Shown in pieces: positions 26,516 through 35,928 of a stretch of 64,000 nucleotides of DNA. Below the pieces are notes generated by a model. The model saw only the letters and a list, made by a program, of their open reading frames with translations, was not told the origin of the DNA and searched no databases. The stretch is from NCBI RefSeq assembly GCF_000280925.3, contig NZ_CP012109.1, positions 2,190,501 through 2,254,500 of the forward strand. The letters run 5' to 3'. Both the position numbers and the translations under genes were made by a program. Source of the DNA: Myxococcus hansupus (GTDB taxonomy: Bacteria; Myxococcota; Myxococcia; Myxococcales; Myxococcaceae). How positions within the stretch are numbered: the stretch's first letter is position 1; the number at the start of each line of letters is the position of its first letter.

Positions 26516-26893
26516 TCACTTCTTCAGCGGCCATTTCCCCTCGGCTTCGAGGGAACGGCGCAGGACGGGGTTCTCGTCCATGAACGCGGTGAGGGACTCC
26601 TCGGTGATTTCGACGAGGATGTCCTGGCTGCCCAGCTCCGTCTGGCAGGACAGGCGGGAGTACGGCCGGACGTCGAAGCCCATGTCCAGGCGGTCCGCCT
26701 CCGCGTCCGTCTGCTCGCTCAGCGAGTCCAGGCCCTTGCGGACCCAGATGTGACAGGTGGAACAGCCGCAGACGCCGCCACAGCTATGACCCACCTGGGC
26801 GCCGCAGGCCTCGGCGGCGTCCAGCAGGGTGGTGCCGGTGGGCACGTCGGCGCTGACCTCGGCCAGGGGGCTCTTGAAAGTCACCTTCGGCAC
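26516..26893 (-). CDS. fdx: [2Fe-2S] ferredoxin of the ISC system
   Basis: 125 residues, GTG start one base after the hscA stop. Cluster ligands fit the adrenodoxin type: C38-x5-C44-x2-C47 within CGGVCGCSTCHIW, then C83 in LSCQTE; C42 is the extra conserved cysteine found in bacterial Fdx. It supplies electrons for cluster assembly on IscU, probably by donating to IscS-derived persulfide chemistry. It is the last gene of the isc cluster on the minus strand, and the tRNA-Leu gene follows on the same strand. Confidence 0.93.
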   Translation of the reverse strand: MPKVTFKSPLAEVSADVPTGTTLLDAAEACGAQVGHSCGGVCGCSTCHIWVRKGLDSLSEQTDAEADRLDMGFDVRPYSRLSCQTELGSQDILVEITEESLTAFMDENPVLRRSLEAEGKWPLKK

Positions 26894-26894
26894 G

Positions 26895-28742
26895 TCAGTA
26901 GTCCTCCACGGAGTGGCCGGCCACCACCTGGGTGATGGCCTGGTTCATCACCCGCTCGATGAAGGGGCGCGACGCCTCGTCCAGCGCGTGCACGGCCTCC
27001 TTCAGCTTCAGGTGGTCCTCGCCCTTCATCCGCTCGCGCACCTGGGCGATGGCCGCGTCGATGGTGGCGCGCTCCCCGTCCTGGAGCAGGGAGCCGTGCT
27101 CCCCGAGCTGCCGGTCCGCCTCGGCCAGGACGCGCTCGGCGTCCACCCGCTGCTCGCGGACCTGCCGGGCCTGGATGTCGTCCTCGGCGTAGTCGATGGA
27201 GTCGAGCAGCATCTGCTCGATCTCCTCATCCGTGAGCCCGTGGCTGGGCTTCACGGTGATGGACTGGCTGACGCCGGTGCTCTGCTCCTGGGCGCTGACG
27301 GAGAGGATGCCGTCCGCGTCCACCTGGAAGCGGACCTCCACCCGGGCCATGCCGGCGGCCAGGGGCGGAATGCCGGAGAGGGTGAAGCGCGCCAGGCTGC
27401 GGTTGTCCTCCACCAGCTCGCGCTCGCCCTGGAGCACGTGCACGTCCAGGCCCGTCTGCCCGTCCTTGAACGTGGTGAACACCTGGCCCGCGGTGGTGGG
27501 GATGGTGGAGTTGCGCTGAATCAGCTTCTCCACGATGCCGCCCATCGTCTCCAGGCCCAGGGAGAGGGGAATCACGTCCAGCAGGAGCACGTCGTCCTGC
27601 CGGTCCGCCGTGGTGAGCAGGTTGGCCAGCACGGCCGCGCCCATGGCCACCACCTGGTCCGGGTTGATGTCGCCCAGGGGCTCGCGGCCGAACAGCTCCG
27701 CCACGTACTTGCGCACCGCGGGCACGCGCGTGGCGCCGCCCACCAGGATGACGCCGTCCAGCTCCCCGGCCGTCACGCCCGCGTCCTTCAGCGCCCGGCG
27801 GCACACCGTGCCCGTCTTCTGGACGTAGGGCTGAATCCACGCGTCGAAGTCCTCGCGCGTCACCGTGTGCGACTTGCCGCCCGCCGTCAGCTCCACGGAC
27901 GCCGCGTCGGTGAGCGCCTCCTTCGCCTTGCGCGAGGCGGCCAGCACCTCGGCCACCAGCGCGGGCTCGGGCGCCTCGGAAGCGCCCAGCGCCTCCAGCA
28001 CCCGCTGGGCAATCGCGCGGTCGAAGTCGTCGCCGCCCAGCGCGGAGTCGCCGCCGGTGGACTTCACCTCGAACACGCCGTCCACCAGCTTGAGGATGGA
28101 GATGTCGAAGGTGCCGCCGCCCAAATCGTAGACGGCGAAGGTGCCCTGGCTGCCCTTGTCCAGGCCGTAGGCCAGCGCGGCGGCGGTGGGCTCGTTGAGC
28201 AGCCGTAGCACCTCCAACCCGGCGAGCCGGCCCGCGTCCTTGGTGGCCTGACGCTGGGCGTCGTCGAAGTAGGCCGGCACGGTGATGACGGCTTGCTCCA
28301 CCTTGGTGGAGAAGTGGGCCTCGGCCCGTCGCTTGAGGGCGCGCAGCACCTCGCCGGAGACCTCGATGGGCGTCACCGGCGTGCCGCCGGCCACATCGAA
28401 GCGCACCACCTTGGCGCCGGGCACGAACTTGTAGTGCCCCAGCTTGCGCGTCTCCGCGTCGTCCGGGCTGCGGCCCATGAAGCGCTTCACGGAGGCGATG
28501 GTGTCGGTGGGGTGCTCGGGCGCGAGCTTCCGGGCCCGGCTGCCCACCACCACGCCGCCGTCCTTGGCGTAGTGGACCACGGAGGGCAGCAGCAGCGAGT
28601 CGCCTTCGTCCACCGGGACGCAGACGGGCTGGTCCTTGACCACCGCCGCCACCAGCGAGTTCGTCGTGCCCAGGTCGATGCCCACCGCCTGCCCCTTGGG
28701 CTTCAGCGGGTCGTGAATCTGAAGGTATCCGTTCTTGCTCAC
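26895..28742 (-). CDS. hscA: Hsc66/HscA, Hsp70-class chaperone for Fe-S cluster transfer
   Basis: 615 residues, GTG start overlapping the hscB stop by 4 bp. The N-terminal ATPase has the Hsp70 phosphate loop [14 protein letters not shown] (about residues 18-31), the second loop [16 protein letters not shown] and the adenosine motif [16 protein letters not shown]. The substrate domain starts near residue 390 and contains the linker [16 protein letters not shown], typical of the family. HscA binds the LPPVK loop of IscU with help from HscB and uses ATP to release clusters to apoproteins. Its position between hscB and fdx marks it as HscA and not DnaK. Confidence 0.93.
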   Translation of the reverse strand: MSKNGYLQIHDPLKPKGQAVGIDLGTTNSLVAAVVKDQPVCVPVDEGDSLLLPSVVHYAKDGGVVVGSRARKLAPEHPTDTIASVKRFMGRSPDDAETRKLGHYKFVPGAKVVRFDVAGGTPVTPIEVSGEVLRALKRRAEAHFSTKVEQAVITVPAYFDDAQRQATKDAGRLAGLEVLRLLNEPTAAALAYGLDKGSQGTFAVYDLGGGTFDISILKLVDGVFEVKSTGGDSALGGDDFDRAIAQRVLEALGASEAPEPALVAEVLAASRKAKEALTDAASVELTAGGKSHTVTREDFDAWIQPYVQKTGTVCRRALKDAGVTAGELDGVILVGGATRVPAVRKYVAELFGREPLGDINPDQVVAMGAAVLANLLTTADRQDDVLLLDVIPLSLGLETMGGIVEKLIQRNSTIPTTAGQVFTTFKDGQTGLDVHVLQGERELVEDNRSLARFTLSGIPPLAAGMARVEVRFQVDADGILSVSAQEQSTGVSQSITVKPSHGLTDEEIEQMLLDSIDYAEDDIQARQVREQRVDAERVLAEADRQLGEHGSLLQDGERATIDAAIAQVRERMKGEDHLKLKEAVHALDEASRPFIERVMNQAITQVVAGHSVEDY

Positions 28743-29296
28743 GCCTGAATCTCCTCCTCGAACGCGTCCACCTGCTCGAGGAAGCGCGTGAAGTAGCGCA
28801 CCCGCCCTAGCGCGTGCGATGCCTTTCTCACCTCATCCTGCCCGCCAGACCCCGGCTCGCTGGCCTCCAGGGTGCGGAGCACCCCGGCTGCCTCCGTGAG
28901 CGCCGCCTTCTTCCGGGCCTCCACGTCATCCGCCATGCTCCGGGCGCGGCCCAGGTCCTTCTTCGCCATGGCGGAATCCAGCGCCTCGCGCAGGTCCATG
29001 ACCTCCTCGAGAAACGCCAGCGGCATGTCCTTCTGGGCGCCCGCGTCCTCGCGGTCCAGGTCGATGCCGTGGAGCTTGAGCAGGTAGAAGGCCCGGCGCA
29101 CCGGGTCCTTCAGCGTCTTGAAGGCCTCGTTGAGGGCGGTGGTGCCTTCCAGGGCCTGCAGGCGCTCGCGCGCGCTGGCCTGTGCCACGCGGTCCGGATG
29201 GAGCTGCAACGACAGCTCGCGGTACTGCTTCTCCAGCGCCGGCACGTCCACGTCATAGGCGCGCTTCAAGCCGAAGACGTCGAAGTGGGTCCTCAC
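28739..29296 (-). CDS. hscB: HscB, J-domain co-chaperone of the ISC system
   Basis: 185 residues with a GTG start. The J domain occupies residues 4-75, with the essential HPD at 33-35 ([12 protein letters not shown]) and the HscB-type [20 protein letters not shown]. The C-terminal helical bundle (about 85-185) carries [13 protein letters not shown], matching the IscU-binding region of HscB. It recruits IscU to HscA and stimulates ATP hydrolysis. A terminator-like hairpin precedes the gene in the direction of transcription, so expression relative to iscSUA may be reduced. No N-terminal zinc domain is present, as in E. coli HscB. Confidence 0.92.
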   Translation of the reverse strand: MRTHFDVFGLKRAYDVDVPALEKQYRELSLQLHPDRVAQASARERLQALEGTTALNEAFKTLKDPVRRAFYLLKLHGIDLDREDAGAQKDMPLAFLEEVMDLREALDSAMAKKDLGRARSMADDVEARKKAALTEAAGVLRTLEASEPGSGGQDEVRKASHALGRVRYFTRFLEQVDAFEEEIQA

Positions 29297-29328
29297 GGGG
29301 GCTCTCCAATGCGGGGAGGGGACAAACG

Positions 29329-29355
29329 AAAAGGGCCCGGCGGCTGGCCGGGCCC
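29329..29355 (-). terminator. Internal terminator/attenuator between iscA and hscB
   Basis: GGGCCCGGC (29333-29341) and GCCGGGCCC (29347-29355) form a perfect 9-bp stem with a 5-base loop; on the minus strand it is followed by TTTTCGTTTG. A second perfect 10-bp hairpin (29367-29392) stands just upstream. Together they should reduce read-through into hscBA-fdx. Confidence 0.72.
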
Positions 29356-29405
29356 GCGTGGCGGCGGCTCCACCCGAAGGGACGGGTGGAGCGCGTGCTG
29401 CCGCG

Positions 29406-29804
29406 TCAGACGGAGAAGCTCTCTCCGCAGCCGCAGGCCGCCTTGATGTTGGGGTTGTTCAGCTTGAAGCCCGAGGCCATGAGCGTCTGCTCGAACACCA
29501 GCTCGGTGCCAATCAGGTACAGGTAGCTCTTCGGGTCCACGAAGACGCGCACGCCGTCCTTCTCGAAAATCTTGTCGCGCTCGCGGGACTTCTCCGACCA
29601 CTCCATCGAGTACTGGAGGCCCGAGCAGCCGCCGCCCTTCACGGCCAGCCGCAAGCCCGCCTCGGGCGTCTGCCGCTGCTCCAGCAGCTCCTTCAGGCGG
29701 GCCACCGCGCTGTCCGCGATGGTGATGCCCTTGGGGGGCTTGGCCACGGGCGCGGTGGCAGGCGCCTGGCGCTGCGTCGTCTCCTGGGTCGCCTGCTCGC
29801 TCAT
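29406..29804 (-). CDS. iscA: A-type Fe-S carrier IscA
   Basis: 132 residues: a poorly conserved N-terminal extension of about 25 residues (QATQETTQRQAPATAPVAKPP) and then the HesB/IscA domain. The three cluster cysteines are present in LAVKGGGCSGLQYSMEW and KAACGCGESF. The C-terminus ESFSV is typical. A-type carriers pass clusters from IscU to target proteins such as aconitase or radical SAM enzymes. The extension is unusual for IscA; the placement after iscU still favours IscA over ErpA. It lies 25 bp downstream of iscU and is followed by two hairpins. Confidence 0.9.
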   Translation of the reverse strand: MSEQATQETTQRQAPATAPVAKPPKGITIADSAVARLKELLEQRQTPEAGLRLAVKGGGCSGLQYSMEWSEKSRERDKIFEKDGVRVFVDPKSYLYLIGTELVFEQTLMASGFKLNNPNIKAACGCGESFSV

Positions 29805-29829
29805 GGTTCGCCTCTCCCTTTCCCGGACG

Positions 29830-30231
29830 TCAGGACGCCTTGGCCTGACGCGCGGCGCGCTTCTTCTTGAAGTCCTCGATGGCCGCCTTGATGGCGTCCT
29901 CGGCCAGCACGGAGCAGTGAATCTTCACCGGCGGCAGCGACAGCTCGCGGGCCACGTCCTTGTTGGAGATGGTCATCGCCTGGTCCACCGTCTTGCCCTT
30001 CACCCACTCGGTGACGAGCGACGACGAGGCGATGGCCGACCCGCAGCCGAACGTCTTGAAGCGGGCGTCCTCGATGAGCCCGTCCTCGGAAATCTTGAGC
30101 TGGAGCCGCATCACGTCACCGCAGGCGGGCGCGCCCACCAGGCCGGTGCCCACGTTCGGGTCTTCCTTGTCGAGCGTCCCGACGTTCCGGGGGTTCTCGT
30201 AGTGCTCGATGACCTTGTCGCTGTAAGCCAT
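29830..30231 (-). CDS. iscU: Fe-S scaffold protein IscU
   Basis: 133 residues. The ligands fall at exactly the E. coli positions: C37 (GAPACGDV), C63 (TFGCGSAIASSS), H105 and C106 (KIHCSVLAED), with the stabilising Asp in ACGDV. The HscA recognition loop LPPVK is at residues 99-103. It receives sulfur from IscS and assembles [2Fe-2S] and [4Fe-4S] clusters, which HscB/HscA then release. It lies about 100 bp after iscS and 25 bp before iscA on the same strand. Confidence 0.95.
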   Translation of the reverse strand: MAYSDKVIEHYENPRNVGTLDKEDPNVGTGLVGAPACGDVMRLQLKISEDGLIEDARFKTFGCGSAIASSSLVTEWVKGKTVDQAMTISNKDVARELSLPPVKIHCSVLAEDAIKAAIEDFKKKRAARQAKAS

Positions 30232-30329
30232 GCCTGCTCCTTCAACGGATGCTTCTCACCAAAGGTTCCGGAGGGCAACGCCCACCGGGCGAGGGGGCCG
30301 GGGCCCCCCTGTCTGCCTGGGAAGGCGCG

Positions 30330-31694
30330 CTAATGCGCCGTCCACTCAATGCTCTTGAGGTCGATGCCTTCCTTGGCCATCTCGTAGAGCGGGCTCATGT
30401 CGCGCAGCTTGCGGACCTTGTCCACTACGAGGTTCACCACGTAGTCGACCTCTTCCTCGGTGGTGAACCGGCCCAGGCCGAAGCGGATGGAGCTGTGCGC
30501 CATCTCCTCGTCCACGCCCAGCGCGCGCAGCACGTAGGAGGGCTCCAGGGAGGCGGACGTGCACGCGGACCCGGAGGACACCGCCACGTCCTTGATGCCC
30601 ATCATCAGGGACTCACCCTCCGCGTGGGCGAAAGAGATGTTGAGGTTGCCCGGCAGCCGGTGCTCCAGCGAGCCGTTGAGCGTCGTCATGTCCAGCGCGT
30701 CCGTCAGGCCCTTGCGCAGCTTCTCGCGCAGGCGAAGGATGCGCGCCGACTCCTCGGGCAGCTCCTTGCGCGCGATTTCGGCCGCCAGGCCAAAGCCGAC
30801 GATGGCCGACACGTTCAGCGTGCCGGAGCGCATGCCGCGCTCATGCCCGCCGCCGTCGATGATGGGCGCGATGCGCACGCGCGGCTTGCGGCGCACGTAC
30901 AGCGCGCCAATGCCCTTGGGGCCGTACATCTTGTGGGAGGTGATGGACGCCAGGTCCACCTTCATCGCCTCCACGTCGAAGGGCACCTTGCCGATGCCCT
31001 GCACCGCGTCGCAGTGGAAGAGCACGCCCTTGGAGCGGCACAGCTCGCCAATCTCCGCGACCGGCTGCACCACGCCAATCTCGTTGTTGACGAACATGAT
31101 GGAGACCAGCACCGTCTTCGGGGTGATGGCCTCGGCCAGCTTGTCCAGGCTCACCCGGCCGTCGGGCTCCACATCCAGATAGGTGACGCGCGCGCCGCCG
31201 GTGGGCAGCTCGGCCCACTTGCGGTACGTCTCGTCAGAGTCCACGTCGTACTTGGACAGCAGCTCCGCCTGGTTGTCCTCGGTGACGTCCTGGCCGGCGA
31301 GCTGCCCCAGCCGCAGCAGCTTCAGCTCGTCCAGGCGCTCCTGCCGCACGCGCTCCAGGCGCTTGCAGGTGTCCAGGATGGCCTTGTGCTCCGTCTTCAG
31401 GGTGATGATGTGGTCACCCTTGGACTTGTAGTACTCGATGACCCCCTTGATGGCGAGGTTGTCGGACTCGGTGGCGCCGGACGTGAAGACGATCTCCTGC
31501 TCGGCCGCGCCGATGAGCTCCGCCACCTGCTGACGGGCCTTCTTCACCGCCGCCTCGGCCTTCCAGCCGAAGACGTGATTGCGGCTGGAGGCGTTTCCGA
31601 AGTCCTCTCGCAGGTAGGGCAGCATCGCCTCCAGCACCCGCGGGTCCAGCGGGGTGGTGGCGTGGTTGTCCATGTAGATCGGCAGCTTCACCAT
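30330..31694 (-). CDS. iscS: Cysteine desulfurase IscS with a ~48-residue insertion
   Basis: 454 residues from ATG 31694 (GTG 31706 is possible), against about 404 for E. coli IscS. PLP-binding motif [10 protein letters not shown] puts the Schiff-base lysine at residue 255, 49 further than in E. coli; the N-termini differ by only one residue (MVKLPIY versus MKLPIY), so about 48 residues are inserted in between. The extra segment lies around residues 115-167, after [11 protein letters not shown] and before [16 protein letters not shown], and is rich in charged residues ([21 protein letters not shown]). The active-site cysteine loop [14 protein letters not shown] is intact. The enzyme supplies sulfur to IscU and to tRNA thiolation. 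It is the first gene of the isc cluster; no iscR is adjacent. Confidence 0.93.
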   Translation of the reverse strand: MVKLPIYMDNHATTPLDPRVLEAMLPYLREDFGNASSRNHVFGWKAEAAVKKARQQVAELIGAAEQEIVFTSGATESDNLAIKGVIEYYKSKGDHIITLKTEHKAILDTCKRLERVRQERLDELKLLRLGQLAGQDVTEDNQAELLSKYDVDSDETYRKWAELPTGGARVTYLDVEPDGRVSLDKLAEAITPKTVLVSIMFVNNEIGVVQPVAEIGELCRSKGVLFHCDAVQGIGKVPFDVEAMKVDLASITSHKMYGPKGIGALYVRRKPRVRIAPIIDGGGHERGMRSGTLNVSAIVGFGLAAEIARKELPEESARILRLREKLRKGLTDALDMTTLNGSLEHRLPGNLNISFAHAEGESLMMGIKDVAVSSGSACTSASLEPSYVLRALGVDEEMAHSSIRFGLGRFTTEEEVDYVVNLVVDKVRKLRDMSPLYEMAKEGIDLKSIEWTAH

Positions 31695-32039
31695 TGCTTC
31701 CAACACCTTCCTGGAGGGGACGTCGACCGGCGCCCTGAGAGGGCCTTTGCCGCGGGGGGCCTACACCGGCACACCTTGAATGTGGACCGGACTGGTCAAA
31801 TATAAAAAGGGGCCCCTTCGGGTCAAGCGAACATCCGGAGCGCGGGCGGCGCCGGTGCGTGCTCCCAACAGGCCGTCTTAAGTAACGCTGCACCGGCACG
31901 GGGCAGTCCGCGTGCGCCGTCCTGGTGCGGGGTGCTCCGGAATGGCGCGGCCCTCCTGGCCAACCTCTTGATTTCCCGGCGAGCGCCCCTCTGGCCGGCT
32001 GCCTGCACCGGGGGGGAGGCACTACAGGGAGGCAGGCAC
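31695..32039. promoter_or_regulatory. Divergent intergenic region, isc operon / SPFH gene
   Basis: About 345 bp without a gene. On the minus strand TTGACC (31794-31799) is a possible isc -35 box. It overlaps an inverted repeat GACC-N5-GGTC (31785-31797), which might be bound by an Rrf2/IscR-type regulator encoded elsewhere. A perfect 12-bp palindrome AAGGGGCCCCTT follows at 31807-31818. No start for a small protein is convincing. Confidence 0.4.
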
Positions 32040-33938
32040 ATGAGCGCGAAGCAGACGGCCCGGTCCAAGGAAGCGCCGGAGACCCCCGAGGGGGGCGCGA
32101 GGACGCACCTGGTCCGGATGGAGGGAGGCGGCGGTTCTCTGGAGCAGCCGCGCTACGCGGAGGGTTGGCGCGCCGGGAAACCCACGGAGGACCCGGAGAA
32201 GATCAAGCGCTGGGGCCTCATCACCGCCCGGCCCAGCGAGTTCCTGGTCCACATGCGGCGCGGCCGGGTGCGGGAGATCAGCGGCCAGGGCGCGAGCTGC
32301 TTCAAGCTGCCCGGGGACTCGGTGGCCATCGTCCCCACCAGCATCCAGCGGCTCCAGTTCTCCGCGGATCAGGTGACGCAGGAGAAGGTGGGCGTGCAGG
32401 TGACGGGGCTGGCTGTGTACCGCATCGCGGATCCGCTGGTGGCCTTCCGCATGCTCAACTTCTCCTTTCCGGAGCGCGCGCAGGAGAAGCTGGCGGAGCT
32501 GCTGCGGGAGATGTTCGTCGGCGCCGCGCGGCGGCTGGTGGCGAACCTGACCGTGGAGGAGTGCCTCTCCAAGCGCAAGGAGGGCATCGCCGGGGAGCTG
32601 ATGCGGGAAATCGCGCCGGTGCTGTCCGGCCGGGGCCGCCCGGAGGATTCGACGGACGCGGGGTGGGGCGTCCTCCTGGACACGATTGAAATCCAGGACG
32701 TGCGCGTCCTGTCCTCCACCGTCTTCGGCAACATGCAGGCGCGCTTCCGCCACGAGCAGGAGCGGCAGGCTCGCGAGGCGGAGCTGGCCAAGGAGCGCTT
32801 CGTCCACCGCGAGGAGACGGAGGCGGAACGGCAGCTCAGCCTCCAGCGGCTGGCGGCCGAGGAGGAGGTGCGTCAGAAGAAGCAGACGTCGGAGGAGCAG
32901 GCCCGGCTGGAGGCGCTGGCGGTGGAGGCGCGCGTGGCCGAGGCGAAGCTCGCCCAGGAGCGCACGCTGAAGCAGGAGCAGGCCAGCGTGGAGCGCGAGG
33001 TCGCGCTGGCGAAGATGGCCGCCGAGCAGGAGGTGCGCCAGAAGAAGCAGGTGGCCGACGAGCAGGCGAAGCTGGACGCGCTGTCCGCCGAGTCCCGCCT
33101 GTCCGACGCGAAAATCGTCTCCGAGCGGGCGCTGGCCGTCAGCCGCGCGCAGGTGGAGATGGAGAAGCTCCAGCGTGAACAGGACGCTGAAGTCGCCCGC
33201 CAGCGCGTGGCCCTGGAGAAGCTCAAGCGCGAGCAGGAGTCGGAGGCGGGCCGCGCGAAGCTGGAGCTGGAGAAGCTGAAGCTGGCGCAGGAGTCCGAGG
33301 CCGCGCAGGCGAAAATCGAGCTGGTGCGGCTCCAGCGCGCGCAGGAGGCGGAGAACGCCAAGGCGCAGCAGGAGCTGGCGCGGCAGCAGCGTGAGCAGGA
33401 ACTGGAGCTGTCCCGGCAGCGGCACGAGCAGGAAGTGGAGCTGGCGAAGCTGCGCCGCGAGCAGGAGGCGGCCGCCGCCAAGGCCGAACTGGAGCTGGAG
33501 CGCCTGCGCCTCGAACACGAGCATGCGACCGCGTGGAACGACGTGCAGATGGCCTCGCACCAGCAGGAGGCCGCGCGGCTCCACGCGGAGCTCCAGGTGG
33601 TGCAGGCCCGGAAGGCCATCGTCGAGACGGAGGTGGCCATCGCCGAGCTGAGCGTGCGCAAGGACCAGGCGCAGCAGGAGCTGGAGCTGGGCAAGGCCCG
33701 GGCGCTGCGCGACATCGAGAACAGCGTCAGCGCGGAGGTCATCCAGATGACCCTGGCGCGGCAGTTGCCGCAGGTGGCCGCCGCGTTCCAGCAGAAGATG
33801 GGCGAGGTGCATGTCACCGCGGTGGATGGGGCCAACCCCTTTGGCTACATCGCCGCCGCGGTGGAGGGCGTCATGGGGCTGGCGCGCTCCGCCGGACTCA
33901 AGACGCCTGCCTCCCCGCCTGCTGCTCCAGCACAGTAG
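32040..33938 (+). CDS. SPFH-domain protein with very long coiled coil (flotillin-like)
   Basis: 632 residues from ATG 32040 (GAGGCAGG upstream). Residues 60-230 look like an SPFH/band-7 domain: ITARPSEFLVHMRRGRVREISGQGASCFKLPGDSVAIVPTS at its start, then VGVQVTGLAVYRIADPLVAF and the late GVLLDTIEIQDVRVLSS. From about 235 to 585 it is one almost continuous coiled coil built from near-repeats of EEEVRQKKQ..EEQARLEAL and EKLKREQESEAGRAKLELEKL. The C-terminus (VIQMTLARQLPQVAAAFQQKMGEV) resembles the end of flotillins. There is no membrane helix or signal peptide, so membrane association would need partners or acylation. Role unknown; scaffolding is the usual suggestion. Confidence 0.75.
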   Translation: MSAKQTARSKEAPETPEGGARTHLVRMEGGGGSLEQPRYAEGWRAGKPTEDPEKIKRWGLITARPSEFLVHMRRGRVREISGQGASCFKLPGDSVAIVPTSIQRLQFSADQVTQEKVGVQVTGLAVYRIADPLVAFRMLNFSFPERAQEKLAELLREMFVGAARRLVANLTVEECLSKRKEGIAGELMREIAPVLSGRGRPEDSTDAGWGVLLDTIEIQDVRVLSSTVFGNMQARFRHEQERQAREAELAKERFVHREETEAERQLSLQRLAAEEEVRQKKQTSEEQARLEALAVEARVAEAKLAQERTLKQEQASVEREVALAKMAAEQEVRQKKQVADEQAKLDALSAESRLSDAKIVSERALAVSRAQVEMEKLQREQDAEVARQRVALEKLKREQESEAGRAKLELEKLKLAQESEAAQAKIELVRLQRAQEAENAKAQQELARQQREQELELSRQRHEQEVELAKLRREQEAAAAKAELELERLRLEHEHATAWNDVQMASHQQEAARLHAELQVVQARKAIVETEVAIAELSVRKDQAQQELELGKARALRDIENSVSAEVIQMTLARQLPQVAAAFQQKMGEVHVTAVDGANPFGYIAAAVEGVMGLARSAGLKTPASPPAAPAQ

Positions 33939-33995
33939 CCCGGGGGCCCGGGCCTGCGTATACAAGGAGGCCTGCGACCACGGAGTCACGCGCGC

Positions 33996-35438
33996 ATGGA
34001 TGCGAAGAAGCTGGGAGTGATGGCGGTGCTGGCCGGAGTGGCGGTGGCCGTGGTGCCGTGGCTGCTGCCCGCGGGCCCCACCGCCAACCTGGATGCCGCG
34101 CGGTTCCTGGAATCCGGAAGTCTCGCGGTGGGCGCGGCGGTGGTGTTCGCCGGCGGATTGCTCACCGCGATGACTCCCTGTGTCTATCCGCTCATCCCCA
34201 TCACCGTGTCCGTCTTCGGCGCGCGCAAGGCGGAGGGCCGGGGGCGCGCGCTGCTCCTCACGTCGTCCTACATCGTGGGCATGGGCGTGGTGTTCAGCGC
34301 GCTGGGCGTGCTGGCCGCGAAGACGGGACAGGCGTTCGGTTCGATGCTGGGGCACCCGGCGGTGGTGACGGGGCTGGCGGTGTTCCTGCTGTTGCTGGCC
34401 ACGTCCATGTTCGGCGCCTTCGAGCTGGCGCTGCCGTCGTCCTTGCAGACGAAGCTGAATGACGTGGGCGGCGCGGGTGTGGCGGGCGCGTTCTTGATGG
34501 GTAGTGTGTCGGGCTTCCTCGCCGCGCCGTGCACCGGGCCGGTGCTGACGGGCCTGCTGGCCTTCGTGGCCAAGACGGCGAACACCACGCTGGGCGCGTC
34601 ACTGCTGTTCGTCTACGCGTTGGGCATCGGCGTGCCGTTCTTCCTCATCGGCGTCTTCACCGTGCGGCTGCCGCGCGGCGGCGTGTGGATGGAGTGGGTG
34701 AAGAGCGTGCTGGGCATCATGCTGGTGGCGCTGGCCTTCAGCTATCTGAAGGATGCCTTCCCCTGGGCGCGTGACGTGGTGAAGGGGCTGGGGCTTCAGG
34801 TGGGCCGGGTGCCGGGCGCCATCATCGCCGCGGTGCTGGTGACAGTGGGTGTGGCGCTGGGCGCGGTGCACCGCTCCTTCAAGGAGGGCTCGCGTGAGTT
34901 CTTTTTCAAGGCGCTGGGCGTGGTGCTCGTCGTCGGGGCGCTCGTGCTGCGCGGCGGCGCGCTGGACGGCGGGCAGGTGGGCACGTTGTGGGTGAACCTG
35001 GGGCTCGCCAAGCCGCCGCGCGCGCCGAGCTGGCAGTGGCATCACGTCATGCCGGCGAAGCAGGCCACATTCTCTCCCGAGGCCTTCGACCAGGTGCTCG
35101 CCCAGGCGAAGGAGGATGGGCGGCCGGTGCTCATCGACTTCTTCGCGGACTGGTGCGCGGCCTGCAAGGAACTGGACCGCGACACGTATCCGGCGCCGGT
35201 GGTCATCTCCGAGTCCGACGCGGGGCGCTTCCTCAACATCAAGATTGATGCGACGAACAGCGAGGACTCGTTGGACGCGCTGCTGGAGCGCTTCGGCGTC
35301 GAGGGCCTGCCCACCGTCGCGTTCATCTCGCCGGAGGGCAAGGTGCTCACGAAGCCTCGGGTCACCGGCTTCCTGGCTCCGAGTCCCTTCGCGACGGAGA
35401 TGAAGAAGGCTCGCTGCGAGGACGTCAACGCCTGCTGA
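33996..35438 (+). CDS. DsbD-like thiol:disulfide interchange protein (lacks the alpha domain)
   Basis: 480 residues. After a first hydrophobic segment comes the CcdA/DsbD transmembrane domain (about residues 45-330, eight helices) with its two redox cysteines in LLTAMTPCVYPLIPI and FLAAPCTGPVLTGLL. A C-terminal thioredoxin domain (about 360-475) has the active site DFFADWCAACKELDRDTY. The N-terminal periplasmic domain of E. coli DsbD is absent. The protein should carry electrons from cytoplasmic thioredoxin across the inner membrane to periplasmic acceptors, such as cytochrome c maturation proteins. Two extra cysteines sit at the extreme C-terminus (RCEDVNAC). It is 57 bp downstream of the SPFH gene. 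Confidence 0.88.
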   Translation: MDAKKLGVMAVLAGVAVAVVPWLLPAGPTANLDAARFLESGSLAVGAAVVFAGGLLTAMTPCVYPLIPITVSVFGARKAEGRGRALLLTSSYIVGMGVVFSALGVLAAKTGQAFGSMLGHPAVVTGLAVFLLLLATSMFGAFELALPSSLQTKLNDVGGAGVAGAFLMGSVSGFLAAPCTGPVLTGLLAFVAKTANTTLGASLLFVYALGIGVPFFLIGVFTVRLPRGGVWMEWVKSVLGIMLVALAFSYLKDAFPWARDVVKGLGLQVGRVPGAIIAAVLVTVGVALGAVHRSFKEGSREFFFKALGVVLVVGALVLRGGALDGGQVGTLWVNLGLAKPPRAPSWQWHHVMPAKQATFSPEAFDQVLAQAKEDGRPVLIDFFADWCAACKELDRDTYPAPVVISESDAGRFLNIKIDATNSEDSLDALLERFGVEGLPTVAFISPEGKVLTKPRVTGFLAPSPFATEMKKARCEDVNAC

Positions 35439-35469
35439 GGGCGCGGCCGGGGTCGTCCCGACGCGACCG

Positions 35470-35928
35470 TCAGGTGGACGATTCGGGGAGGAAGCGGGCC
35501 CGCAGCGCGGGCGTGGGGATGCGGCACTGCGCTTCACGGCCGAACCAGCGGTAGCGGTTGCGCGCGATGATTCGGTAGACGAGGTCGCGCAGCGGCCGGG
35601 GCACCACGATGAAGGCGTAGAGAAAACGCCACGGCCCCTTCAGCATCCGGGCGACGCGGAGCGCGGCCGTGGACCGCTCGTACAGCTTGCCGTCCTGCAG
35701 GAGGACGAAGCTGTCAGGCTCCTCCTTGGGCACGACGCCGTGGGGCGCCAGCAGCGCGGCGGCTCGCTGGGATTGCAGGGCGGTGAAGCGGATGCGCGCC
35801 TGCGGGTCCCGGTCGATGATGAAGAGGACCGTGCCGTTGCACAAGTTGCACACGCCGTCGAAGAGCACCACCGTGTCCGAGGACTGCGCGCTGGCTGCTT
35901 CGGTTCCTGAGGGAGATGCACCGGCCAT
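35470..35928 (-). CDS. DCC-family (DUF393) thiol-disulfide oxidoreductase-like protein
   Basis: 152 residues. The family signature DGVCNLCNGTVLFIIDRDP is at about residues 24-42; DCC proteins are named after the conserved DxxCxxC. Further family features are IRFTALQSQRAAALL, SFVLLQDGKLYERSTAALRVA and the basic C-terminal segment RNRYRWFGREAQCRIP. The fold is thought to be thioredoxin-like and the CxxC redox-active, but no substrate is known. It is convergent with the DsbD-like gene, 31 bp between stops, so it is not in the same operon despite the redox theme. Confidence 0.88.
   Translation of the reverse strand: MAGASPSGTEAASAQSSDTVVLFDGVCNLCNGTVLFIIDRDPQARIRFTALQSQRAAALLAPHGVVPKEEPDSFVLLQDGKLYERSTAALRVARMLKGPWRFLYAFIVVPRPLRDLVYRIIARNRYRWFGREAQCRIPTPALRARFLPESST

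Noticed and set aside
26829..28208. 459-residue + strand frame over hscA
   Set aside because: Antisense shadow of a conserved chaperone.
31807..31818. Perfect AAGGGGCCCCTT palindrome upstream of iscS as a terminator
   Set aside because: No loop and no T-run in a useful place; retained only as a note in the intergenic region.
32022..34355. 777-residue minus-strand frame over the SPFH gene
   Set aside because: Repetitive Leu/Arg/His translation produced by reading the coiled-coil repeats backwards.
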